Shown in pieces: positions 1 to 8,520 of a DNA stretch of 64,000 nucleotides. A program made the translations under genes and the position numbers. Numbering within the stretch: the first letter of the stretch is position 1; each line of letters begins with the position of its first letter. The stretch spans positions 219,249 to 283,248 of the forward strand of contig NZ_FOLW01000004.1 in the NCBI RefSeq assembly GCF_900112475.1. The letters are read 5' to 3'. The DNA comes from Pragia fontium DSM 5563 = ATCC 49100 (lineage in GTDB: Bacteria; Pseudomonadota; Gammaproteobacteria; Enterobacterales; Enterobacteriaceae). Under the pieces are notes generated by a model. That model had not been told where the DNA came from. It saw nothing but the letters and a program-made list of their open reading frames with translations, and did not search any database.

Positions 1-1
1 T

Positions 2-601
2 ATCCGAGCTTCCGGTCGCAACGTTATTTTTATGGTGCCTCATGGTTGGAGCGTAGATATCCCTGCCATGATGATGGCGGCCCGCGGTCAACCGATGGCG
101 GCGATGTTCCATAATCAGAAAAATGAACTGGTTGACTGGATGTGGAACACGGTACGTCGCCGCTTTGGTGGCCGCATGCATGCACGTCAGGATGGTATCA
201 AACCGTTTATTAGCTCAGTTCGTCAGGGGTATTGGGGATATTACTTGCCCGATCAGGATCACGGTGCGGAGCACAGTGAGTTCGTTGATTTCTTTGCCAC
301 TTATAAAGCGACTTTACCGGCTGTTGGACGCTTAATGAAAGTATGTCGAGCGGCTATTGTTCCTTTATTTCCGGTTTATCGTGCAGATGAAGGCATGCTG
401 GATATTTATATTAATCCGGAAATGAGTGATATTGCTGAAGCCGATGATCATACCATTGCGCGTCGAATGAATGAGGAAGTGGAAAAATTAGTTTCACCCA
501 ATCCTGAACAATATGTGTGGGTATTAAAATTCCTGAAAACCCGGAAAGAGGGTGATATTGAGCCTTATAAACGCCAGGATTTATGGCCGAAAGAGAAGTG
601 A
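2..601 (+). CDS. lpxM: LpxM lipid A myristoyltransferase, C-terminal part
   Basis: The reading frame is open from the window edge, so the N-terminus is missing; 199 residues remain of a protein usually about 320 long. LpxM transfers a myristoyl chain to lipid A at the inner membrane in the last step of Kdo2-lipid A acylation. The stretches MVPHGWSVDIPAM, WNTVRRRFGGRMHAR, GYYLPDQDHG and ATYKATLPA match the E. coli protein closely. The lost N-terminus would hold the catalytic HX4D motif. Convergent neighbour pykA lies beyond a shared terminator, exactly as in E. coli. Identification is firm. Confidence 0.95.
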   Translation: MRASGRNVIFMVPHGWSVDIPAMMMAARGQPMAAMFHNQKNELVDWMWNTVRRRFGGRMHARQDGIKPFISSVRQGYWGYYLPDQDHGAEHSEFVDFFATYKATLPAVGRLMKVCRAAIVPLFPVYRADEGMLDIYINPEMSDIAEADDHTIARRMNEEVEKLVSPNPEQYVWVLKFLKTRKEGDIEPYKRQDLWPKEK

Positions 602-613
602 TTCGCGCTAAAT

Positions 614-643
614 AAAAAGGAGCCCATAAAGGCTCCTTTTTTG
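614..643. terminator. Bidirectional terminator between lpxM and pykA
   Basis: An A-rich flank, GGAGCC, the loop CATAAA, GGCTCC and a T-run form a strong stem with A/T tails on both sides, so it can end transcription of both convergent genes. Confidence 0.85.
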
Positions 644-658
644 ATCGGGCTTAATCAG

Positions 659-2101
659 TTATTCAATGCGCAAAATACGGCAGGTATTAGTACTGCCGAT
701 CAAGGCCATAACGTCACCCTGAGTAATAATAACTAGATCCCCAGACATCAAGAACCCTCTGTCACGCAGCTGATTAGTGGCAGCCATTGCCGCACTTAAT
801 CCATCGCAATCGCCGGTAAACATGACGGGCGTAACACCGCGATACAGGGCACACAGGTTTAGAGTTTGCTCATGACGAGACATGGCAAAAATAGGTAAAC
901 CGGAGCTGATGCGTGACATCATTAATGCCGTGCGGCCAGACTCGGTCATGGCAATAATTGCCTTGATACCTTTCAGATGGTTTGCCGCATACATTGTCGA
1001 CATGGCAATGGTGTCTTCAATATTGTCAAACTCAACGTCCAGACGATGCTTAGACACGTTCAGATGCGGCATCTTTTCTGCACCTACACACACGCGAGCC
1101 ATCGCGGCAACAGTTTCAGCAGGATATTGTCCCGCGGCCGTTTCAGCTGAAAGCATAACGGCATCGGTACCATCCAATACGGCGTTTGCCACGTCCATAA
1201 CTTCTGCACGGGTTGGCATTGGATTGGTAATCATGGATTCCATCATCTGCGTTGCGGTGATAACGGTACGGTTTAGCTGACGGGCACGCAGGATAAGTTT
1301 TTTCTGCACAGCGACCAGTTCTGGATCGCCAATTTCCACCCCGAGATCGCCACGAGCAACCATGATGGAGTCAGAAGCCAGAATAATATCGTCAATTGCT
1401 TCATCGGTGGCAACGGCTTCTGCACGCTCTACTTTAGCGATAATTTTAGCCTGACAGCCTGCATCGCGCGCCAGACGGCGAGCATAGTTAAGATCTTCAC
1501 CGGTACGCGGAAATGAAACTGCCAGATAATCCACTTTGATTTTGGCTGCGGTAATAATATCCGCTTTATCTTTTTCCGTTAGCGCTTCAGCAGAAAGACC
1601 ACCGCCCAACTTATTTATGCCTTTATTGTTAGAGAGTGGGCCGCCGACGGTCACTTCCGTGAAGACTTTCATATCCTGAACTTCAAGCACTTTCAGTTGT
1701 ACACGCCCATCGTCCAGCAACAGAATATCGCCGGGAACGACATCGGCGGGTAAACCTTTATAATCAATACCGACTTTCTCTTTATCGCCGTCGCCGACAG
1801 ACAGGTTGGCATCCAGCAGGAATTTATCACCAACGTTCAGGAACACTTTACCTTCTTTAAAGGTTGAAACGCGGATCTTTGGCCCTTGTAAGTCACCTAG
1901 AATAGCCACGTGTTTGCCGAGTTTTGCGGCAATTTCTCTGACTTTATTAGCGCGAATCTGGTGGTCTTCGGGGGTTCCGTGGGAGAAGTTTAAGCGGACA
2001 ACATTGGCACCGGCTGCAATGATTTTTTCTAGATTATTGTCACGGTCAGTTGCAGGGCCTAACGTAGTAACAATTTTGGTTCTTCTAAGCCTTCTGGACA
2101 T
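659..2101 (-). CDS. pykA: Pyruvate kinase II (PykA)
   Basis: This enzyme makes pyruvate and ATP from phosphoenolpyruvate and ADP in the cytoplasm. The sequence begins [20 protein letters not shown] and follows E. coli PykA nearly throughout (480 residues, the family length). It contains [11 protein letters not shown] and the pyruvate kinase active-site region [11 protein letters not shown] start four codons upstream is possible, but the ATG at 2101 has GGAG about 8 nt before it and gives the E. coli N-terminus. It lies between lpxM and hexR as in E. coli, and HexR is a known controller of this gene in relatives. Confidence 0.97.
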   Translation of the reverse strand: MSRRLRRTKIVTTLGPATDRDNNLEKIIAAGANVVRLNFSHGTPEDHQIRANKVREIAAKLGKHVAILGDLQGPKIRVSTFKEGKVFLNVGDKFLLDANLSVGDGDKEKVGIDYKGLPADVVPGDILLLDDGRVQLKVLEVQDMKVFTEVTVGGPLSNNKGINKLGGGLSAEALTEKDKADIITAAKIKVDYLAVSFPRTGEDLNYARRLARDAGCQAKIIAKVERAEAVATDEAIDDIILASDSIMVARGDLGVEIGDPELVAVQKKLILRARQLNRTVITATQMMESMITNPMPTRAEVMDVANAVLDGTDAVMLSAETAAGQYPAETVAAMARVCVGAEKMPHLNVSKHRLDVEFDNIEDTIAMSTMYAANHLKGIKAIIAMTESGRTALMMSRISSGLPIFAMSRHEQTLNLCALYRGVTPVMFTGDCDGLSAAMAATNQLRDRGFLMSGDLVIITQGDVMALIGSTNTCRILRIE

Positions 2102-2339
2102 GTATAACTCCATTGAACATGATTAGTTTTTCTACTTAATCAGTATTTTTCAATCGTTAGCAATGTTAAATCCCGGGTGTATTTTTTTACCCGTTGTACT
2201 TATTTTTTTGTCAGCGGTCTCAAAATCTGAGGGAGATTTATACCACTATCCAGAGCGCTTCTCAAATTTGAGCTGTCTCGTTTCATATAAGGTTGATGAA
2301 CGATTGTCTGAAATCATATTTTGTGGCATTAAACGCGAA

Positions 2340-3179
2340 TTATTTGCTTTTATCGAAGCGGGATTGTTTTAGGGCTTCTTTTACACGTTTTAGGTTATCT
2401 CGGGCTGCGCTATTACGTAAAGTAAACCCGGTTGCCAGCACATCGATAATAGTAAGTTGAGCCAAACGAGACACCATCGGCATGTAGATATCGGTATCTT
2501 CAGGCACATCGAGCAGAATGGATAACTGTGAGGCTTTTGCCAGTGGTGTGCCTTGAGAAGTGATTGCAATAACGGTAGCGCCATTGCTACTGGCAATTTC
2601 AGCCAGCTCAACCAGACTTTTGGTTCTGCCACTGTGGGAAATTAATACCACGACATCACCTTGATTGGAATTCATACAGCTCATCCGCTGCATAACGATA
2701 TCGTCAAAGTAGATAACGGGAACATTGAATCTGAAAAATTTATTCATGGCATCGTGAGCAACGACGGAAGAGGCACCATAGCCAAAGAATGAGATTTTTT
2801 TTGCTTGAGTGAGTAAATTAATGGTGCGATTGATGGCTATAATATCAAGACTGCTTTTTGCCATATTCAGACTCGCTACGGCAGACTCAAAAATTTTATC
2901 CGTCAACGCATCGGTGGTGTCATTTTCATCAACATTACGATTTACATAAGGTGTTCCGTTCGCCAGACTTTGGGCCAGAGCCAATTTAAAATCGGGAAAT
3001 CCTTTGGTATTCAGGCTGCGGCAAAAACGATTAACGGTTGGCTCGCTAACGTTGGCAATTTTCGCTAATGTAGCAATGCTGGAGTGAATGGCCGTCTGTG
3101 GTGCGGTCAGAATCGCATCAGCGACTTTTTGTTCTGATTTGCTTAACGAGTCTCTAAATTGGTGAATTCTTTCCAGCAT
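2340..3179 (-). CDS. hexR: HexR, RpiR-family regulator of central carbon metabolism
   Basis: HexR is a DNA-binding repressor that senses 2-keto-3-deoxy-6-phosphogluconate and controls zwf, eda, edd and pykA in enterobacteria. An N-terminal helix-turn-helix (LAKIANVSEPTVNRFCRSL, about residues 40-58) is followed by a SIS sugar-phosphate domain (SFFGYGASSVVAHDAMNKFF and VVVLISHSGRTKSLVELA). The ATG at 3179 gives 279 residues and the conserved MLERI start; an upstream TTG would add 16 unconserved residues. It diverges from zwf, and a HexR-type operator lies in the shared gap. Confidence 0.95.
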   Translation of the reverse strand: MLERIHQFRDSLSKSEQKVADAILTAPQTAIHSSIATLAKIANVSEPTVNRFCRSLNTKGFPDFKLALAQSLANGTPYVNRNVDENDTTDALTDKIFESAVASLNMAKSSLDIIAINRTINLLTQAKKISFFGYGASSVVAHDAMNKFFRFNVPVIYFDDIVMQRMSCMNSNQGDVVVLISHSGRTKSLVELAEIASSNGATVIAITSQGTPLAKASQLSILLDVPEDTDIYMPMVSRLAQLTIIDVLATGFTLRNSAARDNLKRVKEALKQSRFDKSK

Positions 3180-3547
3180 TATTATATTCCGCAGTGTTTT
3201 GCCTATTGCATTCAGAGGAGAAATCAATCCTCGATCTATGGAAATATACTACGGGATATCTGGTTGTGCAGTAATAAAACAGTTTTTTGTAATTTTTTTT
3301 CATGATTTTTGACGCAGCGCTTATTTTATCGTTATTGAAATCATGAGGAAAGAAAGCTTTAGTTAAAAATTATTTTAATTTTAGTTGGTTAGGTTTGGTT
3401 TTTCCCGGAATTTACTACAAAGTTGATACTTTCTTGCCAGCCTATTTACGGCGGTTAGGTAAAGAGGTACATTACTTCTGTAATAAAGTTACATGAATTT
3501 TTAAGCGATTAGCTTCGATAGTGCGGTCGCTTAGTGAGGAGATAGTT
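3180..3547. other. hexR-zwf divergent regulatory gap
   Basis: This 368-bp AT-rich gap holds the promoters of hexR and zwf. The only site I can name is the HexR-like palindrome at 3479-3493. A degenerate half (TGTAGT, reverse strand, about 3416-3421) is not convincing. No small ORF with a good ribosome site was seen. Confidence 0.6.
3479..3493. promoter_or_regulatory. HexR operator upstream of zwf
   Basis: TGTAATAAAGTTACA is a near-perfect palindrome matching the published HexR motif (TGTARTNNNATTACA type). It lies 55 bp before the zwf start, next to the hexR gene itself, so repression of zwf by HexR is the natural reading. Confidence 0.75.
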
Positions 3548-5023
3548 ATGGTGGATGATTCGATAGCTCAGGCCTGTGATTTGGTCATTTTTGGGGCCAA
3601 AGGCGATTTAGCGCGCCGTAAGCTATTACCATCACTTTATCAGTTAGAAAAAGCGGGCCATATCCATCCGGATACGCGGATTTTGGGTGTCGGCAGGGCT
3701 GAATGGGATAAAGCTGAGTATACCTCCGTGGTTGAAACTGCGCTGACCACCTTTATGAAAGAAGAAATCAAACCTGAGATTTGGCAGCGTTTAAGCCAGC
3801 GTTTGGACTTTTGTAATTTAGACGTCAATGATAGTCCGGCATTCAGTCAACTGGGTAAAATGCTCGATCAGGAAAATCGAGTCACGATTAACTATTTTGC
3901 TATGCCACCTAATACCTTTGGCGCGATTTGTCGTGGTTTAGGTGAAGCTGGATTAAATCATGCTCCTAGCCGGGTTGTGATGGAAAAACCGCTGGGTACA
4001 GATTTAAAATCATCGCAAGAAATTAACGATCAGGTTGCTGAATATTTCAATGAATCTCAGGTTTATCGTATTGACCACTATTTAGGTAAAGAAACCGTTC
4101 TTAACCTGCTAGCACTACGTTTTGCTAACTCGCTGTTTGCGGCCAAATGGGACAATAGCGCGATTGACCATGTTCAGATCACTGTATCTGAAGAAGTGGG
4201 TATTGAAGGCCGTTGGGGATATTTTGACAAAGCAGGTCAAATGCGCGACATGGTACAAAACCATTTGTTGCAAATATTGACCATGATCGCTATGTCACCA
4301 CCGGTGGATTTGAGTGCCGATCGTATCCGCGATGAAAAAGTTAAAGTGCTGCGTTCTCTGAGACAAATTGACCATACCAATATTCGTGAAACGACCGTTC
4401 GCGGCCAGTATACCGCCGGGTTCGTACAAGGGCAGAAGGTACCGGGCTATTTGGAAGAAGAGGGTGCCAATAAGCGCAGTAATACTGAAACGTTTGTGTC
4501 TATTCGGGTTGATATTGATAACTGGCGTTGGGCTGGCGTACCGTTCTATTTGAGAACCGGTAAACGTTTACCGTCTAAATGTTCTGAAGTGGTGATTTAC
4601 TTTAAGAATCCGCCAATGAATTTGTTCAGCGACTCTTATCAGTCACTGCCGCCAAATACCTTAACCATCCGTCTTCAGCCGGATGAAGGCGTTGAAGTTC
4701 AGATTCTGAATAAGGTACCGGGGCTGGATCATAAACACCGCTTACAGACCACCAAATTGGATTTAAGCTTCTCAGATACCTTCCATGAGGAACATGTGGC
4801 GGATGCCTATGAACGCTTGTTGTTGGAAACAATGCGTGGCATTCAAGCGCTGTTTGTGCGTCGGGATGAAGTTGAAGAAGCGTGGAAGTGGGTGGATTCC
4901 ATTATGAACGCTTGGGCAGCAGATAATGAGCCACCGAAACCGTATCAGGCGGGAACATGGGGCCCAGTTGCTTCTGTAGCGATGATTACCCGTGATGGTC
5001 GTTCATGGAGCGAGTTCGAATAA
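3548..5023 (+). CDS. zwf: Glucose-6-phosphate 1-dehydrogenase
   Basis: Zwf oxidises glucose-6-phosphate with NADP+ to 6-phosphogluconolactone, opening the oxidative pentose phosphate pathway. FGAKGDLARRKLLP carries the nucleotide-binding site, and RIDHYLGKETV is the active-site signature with the catalytic His-Asp-His region. The ATG at 3548 has GAGGAG 6 nt upstream and gives 491 residues, the E. coli length; an upstream GTG would add nine residues. The next gene encodes the following enzyme of the route (Pgl). Confidence 0.97.
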   Translation: MVDDSIAQACDLVIFGAKGDLARRKLLPSLYQLEKAGHIHPDTRILGVGRAEWDKAEYTSVVETALTTFMKEEIKPEIWQRLSQRLDFCNLDVNDSPAFSQLGKMLDQENRVTINYFAMPPNTFGAICRGLGEAGLNHAPSRVVMEKPLGTDLKSSQEINDQVAEYFNESQVYRIDHYLGKETVLNLLALRFANSLFAAKWDNSAIDHVQITVSEEVGIEGRWGYFDKAGQMRDMVQNHLLQILTMIAMSPPVDLSADRIRDEKVKVLRSLRQIDHTNIRETTVRGQYTAGFVQGQKVPGYLEEEGANKRSNTETFVSIRVDIDNWRWAGVPFYLRTGKRLPSKCSEVVIYFKNPPMNLFSDSYQSLPPNTLTIRLQPDEGVEVQILNKVPGLDHKHRLQTTKLDLSFSDTFHEEHVADAYERLLLETMRGIQALFVRRDEVEEAWKWVDSIMNAWAADNEPPKPYQAGTWGPVASVAMITRDGRSWSEFE

Positions 5024-5052
5024 TTTTCAAATAACTGACAAGGTAAAACGAT

Positions 5053-5078
5053 GCCATCTTAAGCTGGGCTAAGATGGC
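5053..5078 (+). other. Hairpin in the zwf-pgl spacer
   Basis: GCCATCTTA and TAAGATGGC form a 9-bp stem with an 8-nt loop in the 85-bp spacer. There is no T-run, so it is more likely an mRNA-stability or processing element, or a weak terminator, than a full stop. Confidence 0.5.
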
Positions 5079-5108
5079 CATCAATGACTGTTAATAAAGG
5101 TGACTACT

Positions 5109-5804
5109 ATGGCTGATTTGACTAATTTTCCGTCAACTGATGATTTGAATCGTCGTCTGGCACAACGGATTATCACTGAGCTACAAAAAGGAATTACTAG
5201 CAAAGGAAAAGCCAGCCTTGTCGTTTCCGGCGGCAAAACTCCGCTCGGTTTATTTAAATTACTCAGTCAGCAGCCCCTTGAATGGGACAAAGTGACCATT
5301 ACTCTGGCGGATGAACGCTGGGTTGATTGCCATGATGAGGCCAGCAACGAAAAACTGGTGCGTGAGAATCTGATTCAAGATCAAGCGGCGACCGCTCAGT
5401 TTGTCTCGCTAAAAAATGACAGCCTTACTCCGTTTGATGGCGCAGCAGGTATCGAAAAGTCATTAAAAGACATCGTTAAACCGTTCGATGTAGTGATTTT
5501 AGGGATGGGGGATGACGGCCATACGGCATCACTCTTTCCGGGCGCAGAAAACCTGTTTCCCGCCTTGGATATGAAATCTAAAAAATTATGCATGGGTATG
5601 ACCCCGCTAACAGCACCGCTGGATAGATTAACCTTAACGCTGCCAGCACTGCTTAATAGCCGTCAGATTTTTCTGCATTTAGTGGGGGAGAATAAGCGAG
5701 TAGTTTATCATCAGGCTCAGGAAGGGAATGATGTGAATGAAATGCCGGTACGCGCCATTATTCACCAAACGCAAACGCCGGTTGACGTTTTCTGGTCCGC
5801 ATAA
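5109..5804 (+). CDS. pgl: 6-phosphogluconolactonase, DevB type
   Basis: Hydrolyses 6-phosphogluconolactone to 6-phosphogluconate. VVSGGKTPLGLFKLL (near residue 40), LADERWV and GMGDDGHTASLFPG are the glucosamine-6-phosphate isomerase/6-phosphogluconolactonase family motifs, with the catalytic His in DDGHTAS. It is the DevB-type enzyme, unlike the beta-propeller Pgl (YbhE) of E. coli. The ATG at 5109 follows AAAGG; an in-frame GTG at 5100 is less well spaced. It probably shares zwf's transcript, placing two consecutive pathway steps together. Confidence 0.92.
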   Translation: MADLTNFPSTDDLNRRLAQRIITELQKGITSKGKASLVVSGGKTPLGLFKLLSQQPLEWDKVTITLADERWVDCHDEASNEKLVRENLIQDQAATAQFVSLKNDSLTPFDGAAGIEKSLKDIVKPFDVVILGMGDDGHTASLFPGAENLFPALDMKSKKLCMGMTPLTAPLDRLTLTLPALLNSRQIFLHLVGENKRVVYHQAQEGNDVNEMPVRAIIHQTQTPVDVFWSA

Positions 5805-5910
5805 TGATTTAAGTAAATTCTGCGTGTGGCTAGTCTGCTGTTACACGTTATTTTAACGGCTGTGACGTACCTGTTTCAGGTGTTGACTGGCCATATGGAG
5901 ATTTCACAAG

Positions 5911-6552
5911 ATGAAAAATTGGAAAGTAAGCGCTGAAAGTATCCTGTCTGATGGACCGGTTGTTCCTGTCATCGTAATAAAAGAACTCAAAGATGCGGTT
6001 CCTCTGGCTAAAGCGCTGGTTGCTGGCGGTGTTAGAGTGTTGGAAGTGACGTTACGTACTCCTTGTGCTCTGGATGCAATTCGCGCCATCGCGAAAGAAG
6101 TACCTGAAGCAATTATTGGTGCCGGTACGGTATTAAATCCCCAGCAGTTGGCAGAAGTTGCCGCTGCCGGTGGGCAGTTTGCTATCAGCCCGGGGTTAAC
6201 TGAACCTTTATTACAAGCTGCCGTTGAAGGGAGTATTCCGCTAATTCCTGGCATTAGTAGCGTGTCTGAGTTGATGTTGGGTATGGACTACGGCCTGCGT
6301 GAATTTAAATTCTTCCCGGCAGAGGCTAACGGTGGCGTTAAAGCGCTTCAAGCCATCTGTAGCGCCATTTCGCAGGTGCGCTTCTGTCCTACCGGTGGCA
6401 TTACGCTAAACAATTGCCGTGATTACCTGGCATTACCGAGCGTACTGTGCGTTGGTGGCTCATGGTTAGTGCCTGCCGATGCAATCGCTAAAGGTGATTT
6501 TAATCGTATCACTGAGCTGGCTCGTGAAGCGGTAGCCCACGCTAAAAGTTAA
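5911..6552 (+). CDS. eda: KDPG/KHG aldolase (Eda)
   Basis: Splits 2-keto-3-deoxy-6-phosphogluconate into pyruvate and glyceraldehyde-3-phosphate. Length (213) and sequence match E. coli: [23 protein letters not shown], and the Schiff-base lysine in [16 protein letters not shown] sits 9 nt upstream of the ATG. In E. coli edd lies between zwf and eda; here pgl takes that place and no edd is present in the window, so this Eda may mainly serve uronate breakdown unless edd is elsewhere. Confidence 0.96.
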   Translation: MKNWKVSAESILSDGPVVPVIVIKELKDAVPLAKALVAGGVRVLEVTLRTPCALDAIRAIAKEVPEAIIGAGTVLNPQQLAEVAAAGGQFAISPGLTEPLLQAAVEGSIPLIPGISSVSELMLGMDYGLREFKFFPAEANGGVKALQAICSAISQVRFCPTGGITLNNCRDYLALPSVLCVGGSWLVPADAIAKGDFNRITELAREAVAHAKS

Positions 6553-6576
6553 TTGAATCTAAGCGTATTTTAATCT

Positions 6577-6609
6577 AGCCGGCTTATAATATGAGTCGGC
6601 TTTATTTTG
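6577..6609 (+). terminator. Rho-independent terminator after eda
   Basis: AGCCGGC and GTCGGCT pair (one G-U) around an 11-nt loop and are followed by TTATTTTG. Confidence 0.7.
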
Positions 6610-6800
6610 CATAATTACTCATACTTTCGGCATTTTTTATATTGGATAACAGAATAAGATATTGTAAATAATTAAATCATACTTCTATTTTAGTGTTTAC
6701 TTTATCTATTGAGGCATGTAAAAATATGCCCACATATAAATAATATTGGAGGGGTAAGGGCAAATCGTGGTGTTACTACACGACTGACAACCAAAAATTC

Positions 6801-6899
6801 ATGATGAACATTCAACGTTCTCTATTACAAACATCAACGTTCGTTTTCTTTATCTCCGCTATTCTCGCCAGTGAGTTAAACTGGAGCACCGCACGTTAG
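6801..6899 (+). CDS. Possible leader peptide of the mdtJI operon (MdtU-like)
   Basis: ATG ATG opens a 32-residue ORF (MMNIQRSLLQ... ending LNWSTAR) that closes 165 bp before mdtJ. In E. coli the mdtJI operon is preceded by a short regulatory ORF, mdtU, described as a polyamine-responsive leader. Position and length fit, but I cannot confirm sequence similarity from memory. The only purine-rich tract (GGAGGGG near 6748) is too far upstream to act as a Shine-Dalgarno, so translation is uncertain. The call rests mainly on context. Confidence 0.35.
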   Translation: MMNIQRSLLQTSTFVFFISAILASELNWSTAR

Positions 6900-7064
6900 C
6901 GTCTTCTTCGTTGTTGCCTGAAAAGGTATTTCTTACGCAATAATTTTACCGTTACTGATTTATTGTTGGCTCAATTATATTTACTTTTTGTTAATATAAT
7001 GAATAAAACAACAATAAATAGTCGCCGGAATTATTGTTATAAAAATAATTCGGAGAAGAATAAA

Positions 7065-7454
7065 ATGATTTATTGGCTATTTTTATTAATGGCGATAGTG
7101 ACCGAAGTTATCGGTACGTTATCCATGAAGTATGCAAGTGAAACCGGCAGTATTTATGGGCATATCATTATGTATTTTATGATTACTTTGTCCTATATCC
7201 TATTATCCGTATCGATTAAACGCGTTGCTTTAGGTGTAGCTTATGCTTTATGGGAAGGGATTGGTGTTTTACTGATTACCATCTCTAGCGTCATGATATT
7301 TGGTGAAGATATTTCTCTGGCTAAAGCCAGTGGGTTAGCCATTTTGTTACTGGGTATTGTGTTAATTAAGTCAGGTATGCAGAAAAAGGGTAATAACGCA
7401 GTGAAATCCAGCAGTAGCTTGATGGATAAGGATGAATATCATGCAACAGCTTGA
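7065..7454 (+). CDS. mdtJ: MdtJ, SMR-family spermidine exporter subunit
   Basis: MdtJ and MdtI form a paired small-multidrug-resistance transporter in the inner membrane that exports spermidine in E. coli. The protein has four hydrophobic helices, the membrane-embedded Glu in [17 protein letters not shown], and YALWEGIGV, as in E. coli MdtJ. I chose the ATG at 7065, with GGAGAAG upstream, because it gives the conserved N-terminus; extending upstream adds 34 unconserved residues. It has 129 residues with a hydrophilic tail and overlaps mdtI by 14 bp, so the two are translated together. Confidence 0.93.
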   Translation: MIYWLFLLMAIVTEVIGTLSMKYASETGSIYGHIIMYFMITLSYILLSVSIKRVALGVAYALWEGIGVLLITISSVMIFGEDISLAKASGLAILLLGIVLIKSGMQKKGNNAVKSSSSLMDKDEYHATA

Positions 7455-7773
7455 GTTTTATCATATTGCGTTTCTTGCTTTAGCCATTGTGATGGAAATT
7501 GTGGCAAATATATTTCTCAAGCTTTCCAACGGATTTAAACGGTTTTGGTTGGGAATACTGTCATTGCTGTGTGTTCTCGGTGCTTTTAGTGCATTGGCTC
7601 AGGCGGTTAAAGGCATGGATCTTTCCATTGCTTATGCCCTGTGGGGGGGATTTGGTATTGTTGCCACCATCGCGGCCGGTTGGATTATGTTTGGTCAGCG
7701 TTTAAATATCAGAGGTTGGATTGGGGTGCTGTTTCTAATTGCAGGTATGGTTATTCTTAAGGTTGCAGCCTGA
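7441..7773 (+). CDS. mdtI: MdtI, SMR-family spermidine exporter subunit
   Basis: Partner of MdtJ in the inner membrane. Four helices, the conserved Glu in [14 protein letters not shown], and [19 protein letters not shown] and [12 protein letters not shown] closely match E. coli MdtI (110 residues here, 109 there). The ATG at 7441 has AAGGA 9 nt upstream inside mdtJ; the in-frame ATG at 7432 abuts that site and is unlikely. Confidence 0.93.
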   Translation: MQQLEFYHIAFLALAIVMEIVANIFLKLSNGFKRFWLGILSLLCVLGAFSALAQAVKGMDLSIAYALWGGFGIVATIAAGWIMFGQRLNIRGWIGVLFLIAGMVILKVAA

Positions 7774-7878
7774 TTGCGGGACTTAAGAATAGTTGTATAT
7801 CGGGTAGTAGCAAAATAAATGTTTCAGCCCTTGTTGTTCGTCATTCAATACTGGAATGGCGAACAACAAGCCAGTCGG

Positions 7879-8223
7879 TTACTTCGCGGCAATAATTTTA
7901 ATTTCGACTTTATACTCAGGCTTCATCAGCTTAGCTTCAACGGTACAACGCACCGGTGCCTGCCCATCAACGACCCAACTATCCCAGGCGGCATTCATAG
8001 CAGAAAAGTCGGCTTTATCAGCCAGAAAAATGGTGGCGTCGAGAATACGTTCTTTGCTGGAGCCTAGCAGGTGCAGCATGATGTCGATATCGGCGAGTAC
8101 GTTTGCTGTTTGGGCTGTGGCATCGCCATCCAGATTTTCAGGGACGCTGGTATAATAGATGGTGTTATTGTAAACCACGGCGTCAGACCAACGCTTGGCA
8201 GGGTTAATTCGTTCAATAGACAT
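7879..8223 (-). CDS. yoaB: RidA-family protein (YoaB-like)
   Basis: A small cytoplasmic protein of the RidA/YjgF/UK114 superfamily, whose best-known members hydrolyse reactive enamine/imine intermediates. At 114 residues it has the same length as E. coli YoaB and shares YYTSVPENLDGDA, ILDATIFLADK and APVRCTVEAKLM. The Arg in PVRCTVEA is the position that binds the substrate carboxylate in active RidA proteins, so activity is possible. It diverges from yoaA as in E. coli, across a gap with a perfect inverted repeat. Confidence 0.9.
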   Translation of the reverse strand: MSIERINPAKRWSDAVVYNNTIYYTSVPENLDGDATAQTANVLADIDIMLHLLGSSKERILDATIFLADKADFSAMNAAWDSWVVDGQAPVRCTVEAKLMKPEYKVEIKIIAAK

Positions 8224-8255
8224 GATTTTTGCTCCTGATTATAGTCATCAATCTG

Positions 8256-8277
8256 TGTTAACCGATCAAGGTTAACA
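8256..8277. promoter_or_regulatory. Inverted repeat in the yoaB-yoaA gap
   Basis: TGTTAACC and GGTTAACA form a perfect 8-bp inverted repeat around a 6-nt spacer (GATCAA), 33 bp before yoaB. Its symmetry and position suggest an operator for an unidentified dimeric regulator. A simple mRNA hairpin is the alternative. Confidence 0.45.
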
Positions 8278-8421
8278 TAACCGCTTTAAGGGATAAATTG
8301 CTGTTTCAGATGTCCGATCATCTTAGAACCCTATCTCAGCAATGTCATACCCGCCATTTTATAACCAATTTAGCCTGAATAACGAAACGGGGTGGTGGTG
8401 AACCGTCAGGAAAGGCATAAT

Positions 8422-8520
8422 ATGCACCTTCTTCACGATATCCGTCACACGTTGGCGGTCGATTATCAAGACAACGGACATTCTACTTGGCGGATGATTT
8501 CGCACCCAAAGGTGCACTAG
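8422..8520 (+). CDS. Small ORF overlapping the yoaA start
   Basis: This 32-residue ORF begins MHLLHDIRHT, has six histidines, and has a strong AGGAAAGG Shine-Dalgarno 6 nt before its ATG. It stops 34 bp inside yoaA in a different frame. The yoaA frame itself has no ATG or GTG between its upstream stop (8418) and the TTG at 8487, so ribosomes ending this ORF could re-initiate to make YoaA. I do not recognise the peptide. The good ribosome site is the only evidence for translation. Confidence 0.4.
   Translation: MHLLHDIRHTLAVDYQDNGHSTWRMISHPKVH

Larger units (their letters stand above)
6553..7064. other. eda-mdtJ gap, likely mdtJI leader region
   Basis: This 512-bp gap contains the eda terminator, then about 450 bp of AT-rich sequence ahead of mdtJ. 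A 32-codon ORF (6801-6899) sits in its second half. The long untranslated region suggests post-transcriptional control of mdtJI. Confidence 0.5.

Noticed and set aside
882-2126. Long open frames opposite pykA (882-1280 and 1806-2126).
   Set aside because: They are antisense shadows of a strongly conserved gene, with no ribosome sites and no recognised product.
3407-3421. A second HexR-like half site (TGTAGTAAATTC on the minus strand).
   Set aside because: The other half does not match, so it is not a credible operator.
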